Notes under the pieces: model-generated
Database searches by the model: none
What the model was told of the DNA's origin: nothing
The model's input: only the letters and a program-made list of their open reading frames with translations
Position numbers and translations under genes: made by a program
NCBI GenBank assembly: GCA_037127315.1
Contig: JBBBDQ010001273.1
Coordinates: 3,271,501-3,335,500 of the forward strand
Reading direction: 5' to 3'
Length of the DNA stretch: 64,000 bases
DNA from: Ascarosepion bandense
Lineage: Eukaryota > Mollusca > Cephalopoda > Sepiida > Sepiidae
Shown: in pieces, positions 19,753-30,110 of the stretch
How positions within the stretch are numbered: position 1 is the first letter of the stretch
Layout: each line of letters starts with the position of its first letter

Positions 19753-20066
19753 CTAGTCAGTCAGTCAGTAACGTACCACACTTGATACTCGCTTGGGTGA
19801 TCATATCTTGAAAAAGATATGACTGGCTAGGCTGAAGATTTTCCCGCAGTAGGTTGCCATTACTTTCTGCGGTAGACTAGTTGCCAGCCAAGGCTATAGA
19901 CCTCAGTCGGTCCTGTTATTTAACCCATAGCTGGAGGGAAGCGATGGATTAATACCTTTCCCAGGGGTATTTACACGTAAGTGAATGTAATGAATTTTAA
20001 CTGGAATTCTAACTCAGCTCTCCGATTTCTCGTTCCGAGCCAATATGCACTGCACCACAACACACC
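19753..20066 (-). mobile_element. tRNA-derived SINE inserted in LINE EEP domain
   Basis: A full-length reverse copy from TAGTCAGTCAGTCAGT to the head GCACTGCACCACAACACACC. It splits the LINE endonuclease coding region, so it is younger than that LINE copy. Confidence 0.85.
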
Positions 20067-20319
20067 ACAACAAACATCCGTGGAAACTAGAGTCCTTTCT
20101 AAAGAGATCACCAGGAATCGAGAATTCAGAGGAGGATATTGAAAAATTAAGATGAGTTTCGACTAGTGCGATGATGTCTGGAGAGTGTTCAAAGTCGAAT
20201 GATTCTACAGTGCAGAGATCGGTACAAACACTATGAATTTGGGAGAAAGAAATGTTCAGGTGTGAAGTGGTTTTATGTCGAGTTGGTTTAGTTTTGTTTC
20301 GTTGGTTGCTTATTGTCAT
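20067..20319 (-). pseudogene. LINE EEP endonuclease, N-terminal part
   Basis: The minus strand encodes NISFSQIHSVCTDLCTVESF then PDIIALVETHL, the latter carrying the metal-binding Glu of the EEP domain (ETHL), and FSIPGDLFRKDSSFHG. It continues the fragment at 19196-19752 once the SINE is taken out. Confidence 0.78.
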
Positions 20320-20329
20320 AGTGTAATAT

Positions 20330-20820
20330 TTAGATTAGAAAAAAGTCAAGAATAGTAGTACCTATCTGTCGTTTAAACTAACATGGAAGGTATTAGCGTA
20401 TACTGCAGCATAGTGTGGACTCTTGGAAGGAGCACCGGAAGTGCTTACTGTGACACTTTTCCATGCTCGGCATAACAGTGCAAGAATCCCGAAATTATGT
20501 GACTGTTGATCAGAGCAGCCTCTTTAGACGCCACGCAAGCTTTCGGCTCCAGTTGGGAAGCACGAACCAGAAATCTGTCAACCTGGTGCCCTCAGTATGA
20601 AGAGACATAGAGACCATGAACAAATATCCACAAAAATTAATGACAGGCCCTCATAAAAAGAAAGGCACCCATTCTTAAGCAGGAATCAAAGGATGAGCTT
20701 CTACTCCTGTCCATCAGAAGTGGGAAAGTATGGATGGGGCTATAGGATGGCCTACCTACTCTTATTAAAATAAGGAAAATTATTAACATTTAATTTTTAA
20801 GTTAATATAAGTCGTGATGC
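20330..20820. other. Unassigned DNA
   Basis: No recognised gene. CTTTCGGCTCCAGTTGGGAAG and CAACCTGGTGCCCTCAGT suggest a diverged repeat or old coding relic, but no frame is sustained. Confidence 0.3.
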
Positions 20821-20858
<38 letters not shown>

Positions 20859-20861
<3 letters not shown>

Positions 20862-20953
20862 CAAATTTCCCCTGAAGAAAAACAGTTTTGTAACATGAAC
20901 ATTTATGTGTAGTGATAGAACGCTTTTATAAACCATTGTAATAACAAACTGAC
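20859..20953 (+). mobile_element. Solo PLE 3' tail between (TA)n tracts
   Basis: A 95-bp piece flanked by (TA)n at 20824-20858 and 20954-20974. GTGTAGTGATAGAACGC and TTATAAACCATTGTAATAAC equal the 3' tail of the PLEs at 50560-50610 and 61800-61850. Upstream, CCCCTGAAGAAAAACAG looks like a decayed hammerhead core. Confidence 0.7.
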
Positions 20954-21203
20954 AATATATATATATATATATATTTCAGTAAAATGAATTAGAGCACTCT
21001 GGCTATTGGGCGCATTTAATGACAATATATGCGTAAAAATGTTTGCCTTCTTCTACCGGACGCCCATAGTTCCCAGAGGTAGAATCGCCGACTGACGCCA
21101 ATTCGGTCGGGTTTCAATCCTGGGTTAAAACGCAATTGGAATCTAACCGTACTTATGAGTTGTGATACAGCGAAACAAATCTGTCTGCAGATGACAATAT
21201 GTA

Positions 21204-21208
<5 letters not shown>

Positions 21209-21249
<41 letters not shown>
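21209..21249. repeat. (TA)n microsatellite
   Basis: About 19 TA units, preceded by a degenerate TGTATATA stretch. Confidence 0.9.
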
Positions 21250-21252
<3 letters not shown>

Positions 21253-21599
21253 CACTCGACATGGATCGCAATGCTTCTAATATTAACTGATTGGAGTTTT
21301 CGCTAAGTTTTGATGAGTAGACATGGTTGCACAATAGTAAATATCTTGTTTAGTACCATAGAATTGATTGTCATTTTACTGACGATAATTCTTTGAGTAT
21401 AACCTTGGGGCTGACGCTTTTGACCGACGTACTGTGCATCTCTGTTTTGGAGAAGAATCATGACTGAGTACAGAAGATTATTTCTGTTTAAGCTTGAATG
21501 ATGAAGCTGAGAAGGCGATGTAAGAGTTACACTTTTATTATTATTATTACGTCATTTTTCATTATATTTCGATTTCTGCTCGCCAAATATCAGTTTGGT

Positions 21600-21751
21600 G
21601 ACCAAGGTTTGGAAGTTTACGCAATTGAAAAAAAAAAGACAGTAACTTCTAGCCATATATCGGAGTAATGACGTAAAATTTTGAAAGGTTGACGCGAAAA
21701 AAAAAAGTTCAGGTAAGAGGTAGTTTTTTTTTTTACCCACTCAGAAAAAAA
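21600..21751 (+). promoter_or_regulatory. Possible Gypsy 5' LTR end and leader
   Basis: CAGTTTGGTGACCAAGG (about 21591-21607) resembles the TTTGGTGACC junction at the end of the 5' LTR and primer-binding site of many Gypsy elements. No 3' LTR remains in the window for comparison, so the LTR start cannot be set. Confidence 0.35.
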
Positions 21752-21977
21752 ACTATGTTTATTGTTCTTGCCGAAGAGTATAACTTATTGGTCAGCTATA
21801 CATATAAAAAATTGGAACAATTAGCTGAATTTGCAAAGACGCTGGGTGGAGCAGTCCAACAGTTAATGCAAAAACCGGAAACTCAACAAAAACTACAAAC
21901 GGATCTCCAACAACAAATGATTCTTCAACAAGAGGTTTTGAAAAAAATAGTATTAAAGCAGGGCGAACCGAAGGAAG
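21752..21977 (+). pseudogene. Ty3/Gypsy gag, N-terminal part
   Basis: Gln- and Lys-rich gag start: TYKKLEQLAEFAKTLGGAV, QKPETQQKLQTDLQQQM, EVLKKIVLKQGEPKE. It is cut by a LINE insertion at about 21978; the rest of gag resumes at 23598. The ATG at 21752 follows a stretch without stops, so the start is uncertain. Confidence 0.7.
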
Positions 21978-23597
21978 GTTCTAGAGTCTTCTCTTCTCCT
22001 CTGTCCTCTCTAAACTCTATAACCTCTGCCTATCTGCTTCCTGCTTCCCTGCCTGTTGGAAGTCCTCCTGCGTAGTTCCTATATTTAAGAATTCTGGCTA
22101 ACCCTCAGACCCCTCCAATTACCGTCCTATTAGTCTCCTTCCAATCTTTGGCAAAGTTTTCGAAGCCATTATCAACGCCGAGGTGATTCAGCATCTCATG
22201 GCCAACGGGCTTCTCTCTGACAAACAGTACTGGTTTCGCTTCACCAGGTCTACTGCTGATATGCTAACGACCATTACCGAGTACATATACCGGGCACTCG
22301 ACAAGAATGGTGAAGCCCGAACCGTTTCCTTGGATATCTCCAAAGCATTCGACAGGGTCTGGCATGCTGGCCTCTTGTGCAAACTGCGGAGCTATGGGAT
22401 AACTGGACATCTGTTTGGCCTCATCCAGTTTTTCCTCTCTAACCGCACATTGAAGGTGGTATTAAATGGGCATGCCTCCCAAACCTACCATACGAACGCG
22501 GGCGTCCCTCAAGGTTCTATCCTAGGTCCCACTCTCTTTCTGATGTACATTAATGATCTCCCCGACACCATTAGATCCCAAGTTGGCATGTATGCCGATG
22601 ACACAACAATCTACTCTCGCATCGATCAGAAACCAGGTGTGGACGACAAAGTGAATCTCACTTCCGTACTTGAAAGGGACCTCCAATCCGTAGTGGCCTG
22701 GGGTAGGGAATGGCTGGTAAATTTCAATGCCTCTAAAACGAAGCTGTTATCAACTAACCACCATAGACAATCGCTTCTACCTCCCATTAGCATGGGACAG
22801 GCTAGCCTCCCAGAGAGTAAAATACTACGCCTCCTTGGCCTTACACTCTCGGCGGACCTCAAATGGAATGACTATATCGAATCTATTGCCAAATCTGCTG
22901 CTATGAAAGTCGGCTCCCTGTGCAGGGCCCGGAAATTTTTCCCACCTGAATCTATTCTGCAAATATACAAATCTACCATCCGCCCGTGTATTGAATATTG
23001 CTGCCATATCTGGTCGGGTGCCCCTGCTTCTCTCCTTGGGCTTCTTGACAAAATACAAAGGAGGATCTGTAACGTGGTTGATACTGACTTGGCAGACCGG
23101 CTGCAGCCGCCCTCTCACCGGCGTGATGTGGCTTCCCTGTGCCTCTTCTACAAGTACTTTCATGGCTACTGCTCCAATGAGCTTAGATCACTGGTGCCGC
23201 CTAAGCACGAATTTACACGAGATACTAGATTAGCAACTAGGTTCCACCCTTTTACAGTTAAACAAATAAGATGCAACCGTAAATTCTACTCCAACAGCTT
23301 CTTTTCTCGCGCTTCCCGTCTGTGGAACTCCCTTCCACAACTCTGCTTTCCCGACAGTTACAATCTCCAGGTGTTTAAATGTAGGGTCAATAGACACCTC
23401 CTATCACACTAACTCCCAATTATTCTCAGAAAACTCTCATCTACCCAACCCTCATTCTCGGTATCCTTACCCGCCTATCACCCACCCTCTGACATTTCCT
23501 ATATTTAATCATCCTTTCTCCACTCTACGTAACCCCCTGCCCAGTAGTGGCAGTGACATGCCTTGCTCGGGGTGAAACGCTTATAAAAAAAAAAAAA
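21978..23597 (+). mobile_element. CR1/L2-like LINE inserted in Gypsy gag
   Basis: A 5'-truncated LINE of about 1.6 kb in the same orientation as its host. It starts within the pre-RT region (PACWKSSCVVPIFKNSG), covers all of RT and the C-terminus, then a pyrimidine-rich 3' UTR with CCAGTAGTGGCAGTGACATG and GGGGTGAAACGCTTAT followed by 13 A. Gypsy gag resumes immediately after the A run. This is the best-preserved LINE in the window. Confidence 0.88.
22102..23412 (+). CDS. LINE reverse transcriptase, nearly intact
   Basis: Reverse transcriptase of a CR1/L2-like (Jockey superfamily) LINE. In order: SNYRPISLLPIFGKVFE (motif 1), LDISKAFDRVWH with the first catalytic Asp, GVPQGSILGPTLF (motif B), MYADDTTIYS (catalytic YADD), the thumb region YKSTIRPCIEYCCHIWSG, and the C-terminal FFSRASRLWNSLP typical of this group. 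The frame is open for 437 codons from a TAA at 22099 (between FKNSG and PSDPSN, where the family has a sense codon) to the natural stop at 23410-23412. One W (QYWFR) stands where G is usual. Upstream EEP domain lost by truncation. At least six other remnants in the window are of this family. Confidence 0.9.
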   Translation, partial: PSDPSNYRPISLLPIFGKVFEAIINAEVIQHLMANGLLSDKQYWFRFTRSTADMLTTITEYIYRALDKNGEARTVSLDISKAFDRVWHAGLLCKLRSYGITGHLFGLIQFFLSNRTLKVVLNGHASQTYHTNAGVPQGSILGPTLFLMYINDLPDTIRSQVGMYADDTTIYSRIDQKPGVDDKVNLTSVLERDLQSVVAWGREWLVNFNASKTKLLSTNHHRQSLLPPISMGQASLPESKILRLLGLTLSADLKWNDYIESIAKSAAMKVGSLCRARKFFPPESILQIYKSTIRPCIEYCCHIWSGAPASLLGLLDKIQRRICNVVDTDLADRLQPPSHRRDVASLCLFYKYFHGYCSNELRSLVPPKHEFTRDTRLATRFHPFTVKQIRCNRKFYSNSFFSRASRLWNSLPQLCFPDSYNLQVFKCRVNRHLLSH

Positions 23598-24247
23598 TTT
23601 CAAACTCTCTTACAGAATTTGTATACAATCCTGTAGAAGGAATTACTTTTCCTTCGGACTATAAAAGATACGAAAAGATTTTTTCGAAACGGTACAAAAC
23701 ATGGACCAACGAGGAAAAAGTAATGCTTCTATTACAAAAGATAGGAACTCAAGAGAATATGAAATACACAAACGATATTTTACCGAAAAAACCTGAAGAC
23801 ATTTCGTTCGACGAAACAGTCGAAATTTTGTCGAAAAATGAAGACCTGTTTAAATGTTTAATCTTTGTACAAGAGTTAACGGCACCGAAAGATAAGGAAG
23901 TACGTTCTAAGATTCTCACAATTTTGGATCAGAATTCAGAAATAACGCTACAGAAAGTATCGAAAGAATGCCAAAAATTGATAAACATTAAAAGAGATGA
24001 TGTTTGTATTGAAGAAAAAAGCGTTGCTCGAATTCATAAAGTTAAGCATCAGGCCTACGAAAAGAGAAAACCATATTGCGAAGCATGTGGAAAAACTAAT
24101 CACGTCACAAGTAAATGTTATTTTAGAGATAAAATATGCTTTGAGTGTATGAAAAAGGGACACAAAGCAGTGATGTGTAGGAAAAAAAGGAACCGAAAGT
24201 CAAAAGGAATAAATACTGTGATAATGAAGAAAGTTACAAAGGATTGA
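23598..24247 (+). CDS. Ty3/Gypsy gag, C-terminal part with two zinc knuckles
   Basis: Gag continues after the LINE: NSLTEFVYNPVEGITFPSDY, KRYEKIFSKRYKTWT, then an open frame of 174 codons from 23723. Two CCHC zinc knuckles are intact: CEACGKTNHVTSKC and CFECMKKGHKAVMC (both CX2CX4HX4C), followed by a basic tail. These bind RNA during packaging. The knuckle before the basic tail and the following protease are in the expected Gypsy order. Confidence 0.85.
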
Positions 24248-24249
24248 AT

Positions 24250-24345
24250 ACTAAAAAGTACGCGGACATAAAAATAAATGGACGAAATGTAACTTGTTTA
24301 CTGGATACCGGAAGTGATATTTCTACAGTAGATGAATATACTTAG
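24250..24345 (+). pseudogene. Gypsy aspartic protease fragment
   Basis: NGRNVTCLLDTGSDISTV contains the catalytic DTG triplet at about 24304-24312. A TAG stop (about 24343) and frame changes follow; the rest of the protease and 24345-24630 are degraded. Confidence 0.75.
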
Positions 24346-24634
24346 AAAAAAATAGGCCGACCAGAGTTACAGAAAACTAAAAAAGATTGCAAGAGGCATT
24401 TCAGGTAATGAATTAAAATTCAAAGGTGAATTTTTCGCGAAAGTAGCATTTGAAGGCAAAAACACAAGACTAAAATCTATGTGATTTTAGGAAAGAATAC
24501 AAATCTATTTAATATAGATTTAATCGTGTTATTTAATTTATGGGAAAAGCCCAAGAGTACGTTTTGCAGAAGGATAAATGCGTCAAATATAGGAAAGTCG
24601 AAGCAGACTGAAAAATTCGTAAGAGTCTTAAAAA

Positions 24635-25544
24635 ATGAGTTCACGGAAGTATTTTTCGGAGGAACTGGGTTGCTGTGCGCAAACTGAAGTGAAGTTTGAA
24701 ATAAAGGACAACATCAAACCAGTGTTCAAACCGAAAAGGAAAGTTCCCTTTGCATCATTAGAGGCGATAGACAAAGAATTGCAAAGATTGGAGAAAAATG
24801 GAGTTATTGAAAAAGTAGATTATTCGGACTGGGCATCGCCTACGGTCTATGTAAAGAAGAAACAACAAAATAAGAGTGTGTGTGCAGTTTTTTCGGCCAG
24901 AATAAATGAATGCTTAAAAGATCACAAGTATCCACTCCCCACACCAGAGGAGATATTTTCAAAGTTAAATGGAGGAAAGATCTTTTCAAAGATAGATCTC
25001 TCAGAAGTATATCTACAAGTTAAGGTTCGAGGAAGAATGTTCTAAGTATTTGACAATAAACAGACATAGCGGATTATACAGATTGAAACGTCTACCGTTT
25101 GGTTTAAAGGTAGAACCTAGTGCATTCCAACAAATCATGGATACTATGTTATCGGGTCTTGACTATGCAACGACGTATTTAGATGACATTTTGATTAAAA
25201 GCGAAAGTATAAAAGAACATAAAACGCATGTCCACGAAGTGTTTAAGCGAATTAGGAATTATGGGTTCAAAGTAGGACCTGAAAAATGCGAGTTTTGCTT
25301 GGACAAGATTGAGTATTTAGGTCGAATTATCGATCGCAAAGGTAGAAAACCTAATCCAAACAGAACTGAAGCAATTAGAAATATGCCTATTCTAGATAAT
25401 GTAACTAAGCTACAGTCCTTTCTGGGGTTTGCGAATTATTATAACATCTACATTCCTAATATGTACGACCTAAGAGCACCCTTAGATAAATTATTGGAAA
25501 AAATAAAAGTGGTGTTGGACGAAGGAATGCGACGAAGCTTTTGA
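24635..25544 (+). pseudogene. Gypsy reverse transcriptase, one frameshift
   Basis: First part (24635-25045): LERLEKNG-like QRLEKNGVIEKVDYSDWASP, KDHKYPLPTPEEIFSKLNGG and FSKIDLSEVYLQV with a catalytic Asp. A frameshift near 25028-25045 leads to the second part (25050-25544): LYRLKRLPFGL, TYLDDILI (catalytic YLDD), GPEKCEFCLDKIEYLG and LQSFLGFANYYNIYIPN. Domain order and motifs are those of Ty3/Gypsy. Expected A of ...DLSXAY is V (SEVY). Confidence 0.88.
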
Positions 25545-25560
25545 AAAAATCAAAAAGTGC

Positions 25561-25995
25561 TTGTTGTCAGATTTGGCGTTAGTATATTTTGACCCGAAGA
25601 AAGAGTTAATTAAAGCAACGGATGCAAGTGAATACGACATTGGAGCTGTATTGTTACACATATTCGAGGATGGCGCAACGAAGCCTATCGCTCATGCTTC
25701 AAGATCATTGCTTCCAGCAAAAAAAAATAATTATAGCCAGATAGAAAAAGAAGCACGAGCTATAATTTATGCGGTAAAAAAATTTCCATAGATTAATTTA
25801 TGGGAGAGCGTGTGTGCTGCAAACCGACCATAACCGTTATTATCAATATTTGGGTCGAAATTAGTCGTACAGACTCATTCAGCGAATAGGCTACAAAGAT
25901 GGTCAGCAATTTTGTTAAATTACAATTTCAAAATGAAATCTATTCTATCTAAAAAAAATTGCACATGCAGATTGTCTGTCAAGACTGATTTAAAA
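25561..25995 (+). pseudogene. Gypsy RNase H and connection, truncated
   Basis: ATDASEYDIGAVL, HASRSLLPAKKNNYSQIEKE and ARAIIYAVKKF mark RNase H (to 25791). After a frameshift, VLQTDHNRYYQYLG and HADCLSRLI follow. Similarity ends near 26050; the integrase and 3' LTR are absent, so the element is 3'-truncated. Confidence 0.82.
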
Positions 25996-26324
25996 AAAGC
26001 CCGAGTTGCTAGAAGAAACGGTGACAGCGGCAATGAAAAAAGAAAAAGATCTAAATGACACAAAAAATTAAAAATAACAAAAATTAAAAATTAAAAAAAT
26101 CAAAGCAACATTTGCTGTAAAATGAAATTAGCAGCACATTCCAGAATTTTTCAAAATAAACACTTTTTTAAATTAAATTAATGTAAATTAATATAATTTA
26201 CACTAATTCAAATTACAATCAGGATTTATCTAGACTATTTCATATCTATTTTTGTGTCTGCATTTAAATATTAATTCATTCCGCTGATTAAGAATTTTCA
26301 TAGGATTATTATATTTTATAATCA

Positions 26325-26900
26325 TCAATTTTTTCTCCAGGTATAAATTGCACCTATCCCTGAAATTTGTTGGGAGGATTGACATATTTCACAATCCTCC
26401 ATCTGACCAGTGGGGTAAATCTTCCGTCTTAAATATTCTAATATAGGGCAGTTTGATGTTTGAAGGAGGCGTTTTAAAACGAGTGCCTGTGATTGTAAAG
26501 TCCTTGTTTCCAACTACTTGCAGATATCCCTATATAAACTAATTTTGTTGGTGGGGTCCTCCACTGGATAAATAGTGGCTTCATAAATAGGTTTTTTGGA
26601 ATTACTCCTGCCATCAACTGGACAATTTATTTTATTGATGCAATTACAGGAAAGGTTTGTCTACCAAAGCTTTGCTAAAGAAGTCTCTAAGTAATTTGTT
26701 ATTATGTGAATTAATTATGTTTTGCATGTTTTTTTTATGGTAGAATAACTAATTTTAAGAGTTTTTCTATTGAATAATTTACTTAAGGGATGGCGTTGGT
26801 GTAAGTGTTTGCTAACTAAATTTAAAAAGTACTTGCTATACTGTTTTAAATGAGATCTTGGAATGATCAAGCTGTCTGCAAGATGAATCCATAGAATGCT
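26325..26900 (-). pseudogene. Penelope-like element, C-terminal linker and endonuclease relic
   Basis: Minus-strand translation gives YFLNLVSKHLHQRHPLSKLF, then SCNCINKINCPVDGR (Cys-rich linker), KPIYEATIYPVEDPTN and LYRDICK, then ILEYLRRKIYPTGQMEDCEI. This order matches the 62.4-63.1 kb PLE (KHFPTNNPLSKIF, CNCRNPSNCPL, IIYQCNITSIENPT). The GIY-YIG catalytic part is heavily changed. At least one stop and one frameshift. 26000-26320 is AT-rich without features. Confidence 0.7.
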
Positions 26901-27079
26901 GACCCCAGGGCAGGTGCTAAAAAGGGTTGATATTTCCAGAACATTTTTTACTTGCTTTAAAGCCGACCCTGAGAATTCTCACTGCAACTCAAGATGAAAA
27001 CTAGGTTTATCACTTCGAAACTGAATCAAAGATTCAAAGCAAACAGAAGAAGCACTCTAGTTCTTCAACCTCGTGGAAT

Positions 27080-27500
27080 TTCAACAGCGTTATGGATTCT
27101 GTCTTTTGGGTTCTGAAGACTTAATCAAGATACACTTCCTGTAAAAGGAGAAAATTGTTAATGGACAGTTCTATGTTCTTGCTCCAGTATACCACGCTTG
27201 TTCACACGAGTCTGGTTGCAATAGGTGTCAATCAACTGTGGCTTTGAATTGCGACACAATCTCCCTTACTCACCAGACTTAACTCCATCTGACTTCTTCT
27301 TGTTCTCGAAACTGAAATCCCACCTGCTTGGTCACCAGTTTGGAAACAATGATGAGATTATATGTGCTGTGAAAGAGTTTTTGGAGAACCAGGATTCCAC
27401 CTTCGTTCAAACATCGTTGACATCAACTGCATTGATGTCAAGGGAAACTATATTGAAAAATAGAGTAAAACTGTCCTGTTTCTCCAAATCATGAAACATT
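27080..27500 (+). pseudogene. mariner transposase, C-terminal third
   Basis: FELRHNLPYSPDLTPSDFFL carries the final catalytic Asp of the mariner DDD triad; KLKSHLLGHQFGNNDEII and AVKEFLENQD follow, then the C-terminus ends near 27494. Upstream, decayed VKGENC-WTVL text extends it to about 27080. It is the complementary portion of the protein to the relic at 640-1385 but on a separate copy. Confidence 0.8.
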
Positions 27501-27709
27501 TTGAACGACCCTCGTATATATACAGTGTGATTGAAAAGTAATTCCTCGTTATAAAATTGTTGTAACTAATGTATCAACTATAATTTTGAGATAAAAAATT
27601 AATATAAGAAGAAAGTATTTCGCATGAGGTTTTTCTTAAAATTTAATATTAGCACCAGATTTGGCTAACAACTTCACTTCTTGTGGTATGGAAGACATGA
27701 CTTCATTCT

Positions 27710-27712
<3 letters not shown>

Positions 27713-27780
<68 letters not shown>
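27713..27780. repeat. Compound (CA)n(TA)n microsatellite
   Basis: Fourteen CA units run directly into about 20 TA units. Confidence 0.95.
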
Positions 27781-27782
<2 letters not shown>

Positions 27783-27960
27783 AGTCTCATTGAAATGACA
27801 AACAAAGTGTTATAGTCAAAACTTTTGATATAATATTTCATGTGATCTTATAATTTTTCTTTTCAGAATATAAATGATAATAAATTATAATAAACGCTTT
27901 CGGTTATACTTTTATCCATTTGAAGGATAAATTTTATTTTTATTTTACTTTTAACTGAAT
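27781..27960 (-). repeat. Repeat shared with 51728-52300
   Basis: CATTGAAATGACAAACAAAG and ATGTGATCTTATAATTTTTC match the reverse complement of 52200-52280 (ATAAAAATGACAGACAAGG, ATGTGATCTTATAATAT). Both lie next to (TA)n. Confidence 0.6.
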
Positions 27961-28131
27961 ATATAATGTGTTTTTGTATGTATGTAGATTCATATGTATG
28001 ATGTTGCCGTGTTCATAATCGATAATATATAATGTTGGATTACTTTTTTATTATTATTGCTTCCATTATTTTTACCCATATTTTTTACTTTGTCATTTTT
28101 AATTAAATTGCATAAAAGATAGATTGATGCG

Positions 28132-28173
<42 letters not shown>

Positions 28174-28204
28174 CGTCACACTCTCTCTCTCTCTCTCTCT
28201 CTCT

Positions 28205-28250
<46 letters not shown>
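28132..28250. repeat. Compound (CTAT)n(CT)n(TA)n microsatellite
   Basis: About ten CTAT units to 28172, then CT repeats to 28206, then TA repeats to 28250. Confidence 0.95.
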
Positions 28251-28255
<5 letters not shown>

Positions 28256-28683
28256 CCTTGTTCGTGCTTTGGAAAAAAGGAAAAATCAGTTATTGTAAAT
28301 CACCCGAAGTTACCGAAAGTTTGAAACTTAGGTTGTGGAAATAACGATATTTTACGAACGCGACTAGAACTTTCAAAAATGTGGGAGAATTTATTCAAGA
28401 ATCTTACAACACTTTTATTCCTGTTGTATGATCCTAGTATTTATTTATAGATATTATTACATCTTTACAAATTTTCTGATCTTTTATTTAACATATTTTT
28501 TTGTTTTTGGAACAACATAATAGCTAACTTTTCCTCCTGCCACATCCACTGATGATGAAATGAGCGAATTTAGCTCATTGAAATTAATTGTAATTTATAA
28601 CCAATCTAAATGACAGGTTGAGTTTTCCTTTATTAATATCATATTGCTGTGAATAACATCCATTATCCTTGGTGCTTACGGAC
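28251..28683 (+). mobile_element. Unit between microsatellites with hammerhead-like motif
   Basis: Bounded by (TA)n at left and (CA)n(TA)n at right. AATCAGTTATTGTAAATCAC near 28287 resembles AATCAGTTATTGCAAATCGC at 51118, part of the foldback element. It holds the hammerhead-like motif at 28549-28583. No open frame. Confidence 0.5.
28549..28583 (+). ncRNA. Degenerate hammerhead-like motif
   Basis: CTGATGA, then TGA, then stem II AATGAGC-GAATTTA-GCTCATT, then GAAA. Because three bases separate CTGATGA from stem II, the effective core is ATGATGA, one change from the consensus. Stems I and III are not convincing. Confidence 0.4.

Positions 28684-28769
<86 letters not shown>
28684..28769. repeat. 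Compound (CA)n(TA)n microsatellite
   Basis: About 22 CA units followed by about 21 TA units. The left edge of a minus-strand LINE follows. Confidence 0.95.
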
Positions 28770-28772
<3 letters not shown>

Positions 28773-29037
28773 AATCGTGTCGAACCAAGCAAGGCATTTT
28801 ACTGCCACTGTTGTGCAGGGGGTTACATAGGAGGAATGCTATGAGAAGTGAGAGGTTGCAGGGGGTGTCAGGAAGAGGGTAAAAGAGGGAAGAGATAACT
28901 GATGAGAGTGAGGTGGACGAGGAGGAATGTTATGAAGAGTGAGATGTTGCAGGGGGGTCAGGAAGAGAGTAGGAGAGGGAAGAGAGTACTGATGAAAGTG
29001 GGGTGGATGTAGAAAAGCATGAAAGAGAGGATGTAAG

Positions 29038-29406
29038 TTAATGAGACAGGAGATGTCTATTGACTTTACATTTAAATTCTTGGAGATTGTAACTGTCGGG
29101 AAAGCAAGTAAGCGGAAGAGAATTCCACAGGCGGGAAGTGCAAGAAAAGAAGCTGCTGGAGTAGAATTTGCGTTTAAAATTCATTGGTTTCACAGTTAAA
29201 GTAGGGGACCTAGTTGCTAATCTTGTGGCTCGAGGAAATTCGTATATAGGGGGCACCAGTGAGCTAAGTTCATCGGAGCAGATGTCGTGAAAGCATTTAT
29301 AGAAGAGACACAGGGAAGCCATACAGCGTCGGTGAGAAAGCAACTGTATCGTAGCTGCCAAGTCGGGATCGATCACAGATTCTCCGTTGGATTCGGTTGA
29401 GAACAC
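29038..29406 (-). pseudogene. LINE RT C-terminal domain
   Basis: 122 codons: HRRCMASLCLFYKCFHDICS, SLVPPIYEFPRATRLATR and FFSCTSRLWNSLPLTCFP, ending VNRHLLSH exactly as in the 22-kb copy. It is separated from the RT core by frameshifts. Confidence 0.82.
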
Positions 29407-29578
29407 CTAAGTGGATAGTAGGAGAACCGGACCAGATATGGCAGCAATACTCAATGCACGGGTGGATGGTAGACTTGTATATGTGCAGGATTGTTTGGGA
29501 AGGGAAAAACTTCCTGGTCCTACACAGAGAACTGACTTTCTTAGCAGCGGATTTAGCTATGGATTCTATATAGTTATT

Positions 29579-29989
29579 TTACTTGAGGTCTGGTGTGAGA
29601 GTTAACCTGAGGAGGCGCAGTGTTTTGCTGTCAGGGAGAGAAGCCTGATCCATATTAATGGGCGGGAGGAACGATCGTCTGTGGTGGTTATTAGATAGCA
29701 GCTTTGTTTTGGAAGCATTAAAATTTACGAGCCATTTCTTACCCCGATCCACCATGGATTGGAGGTCCTTTTCAAGCTTGGCAGCGAGATTTGCTTTTCC
29801 AGCCTCGGTAGATTTTTGATCGAGACGAGAGTAAACCGTAGTATCGTCAGCATATATGTCCACTTGGGATCTTATTATATCAGGGAGATCGATAATATAG
29901 ATAAGGAAAAGCATAGGGCCTAGAATAGAGCCTTGAGGGACACCCGCATTCATGTGATAGAATTGGGAGGCTTGTCCGTTCAATACCAC
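29579..29989 (-). pseudogene. LINE RT core fragment
   Basis: 136 codons with GVPQGSILGPMLFLIYIIDL, the catalytic IYADDTTVYS and WLVNFNASKTKLL, ending near LRLTLTPDLK. The first catalytic Asp motif is lost with the 5' truncation. Confidence 0.85.
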
Positions 29990-29990
29990 C

Positions 29991-30062
29991 CCATTGTAAG
30001 GTTTGAAAGGAAGGACTGGATTAGGTCAAACAATTGTCCAGTTACACCATAGCCCTGCAGCT

Positions 30063-30110
<48 letters not shown>

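Larger units (their letters stand above)
28785..30057 (-). mobile_element. CR1/L2-like LINE, 5'-truncated
   Basis: Minus-strand copy of about 1.27 kb. The 3' tail (complement of GAACCAAGCAAGGCATTTTA) abuts (TA)n, and the 5' end stops at GCAGCTTGC followed by (TA)n. It includes two open blocks (29579-29989 and 29038-29406) and the usual CT-rich 3' UTR. The 5' break lies inside the codons for CKLQGYGVTG. Confidence 0.85.

Noticed and set aside
22825..23163. Minus-strand 112-codon frame
   Set aside because: Antisense shadow of the LINE reverse transcriptase.
28132..28206. CRISPR-like regular repeats
   Set aside because: Tetranucleotide and dinucleotide microsatellites without spacers; the rest of the sequence is eukaryotic in character.
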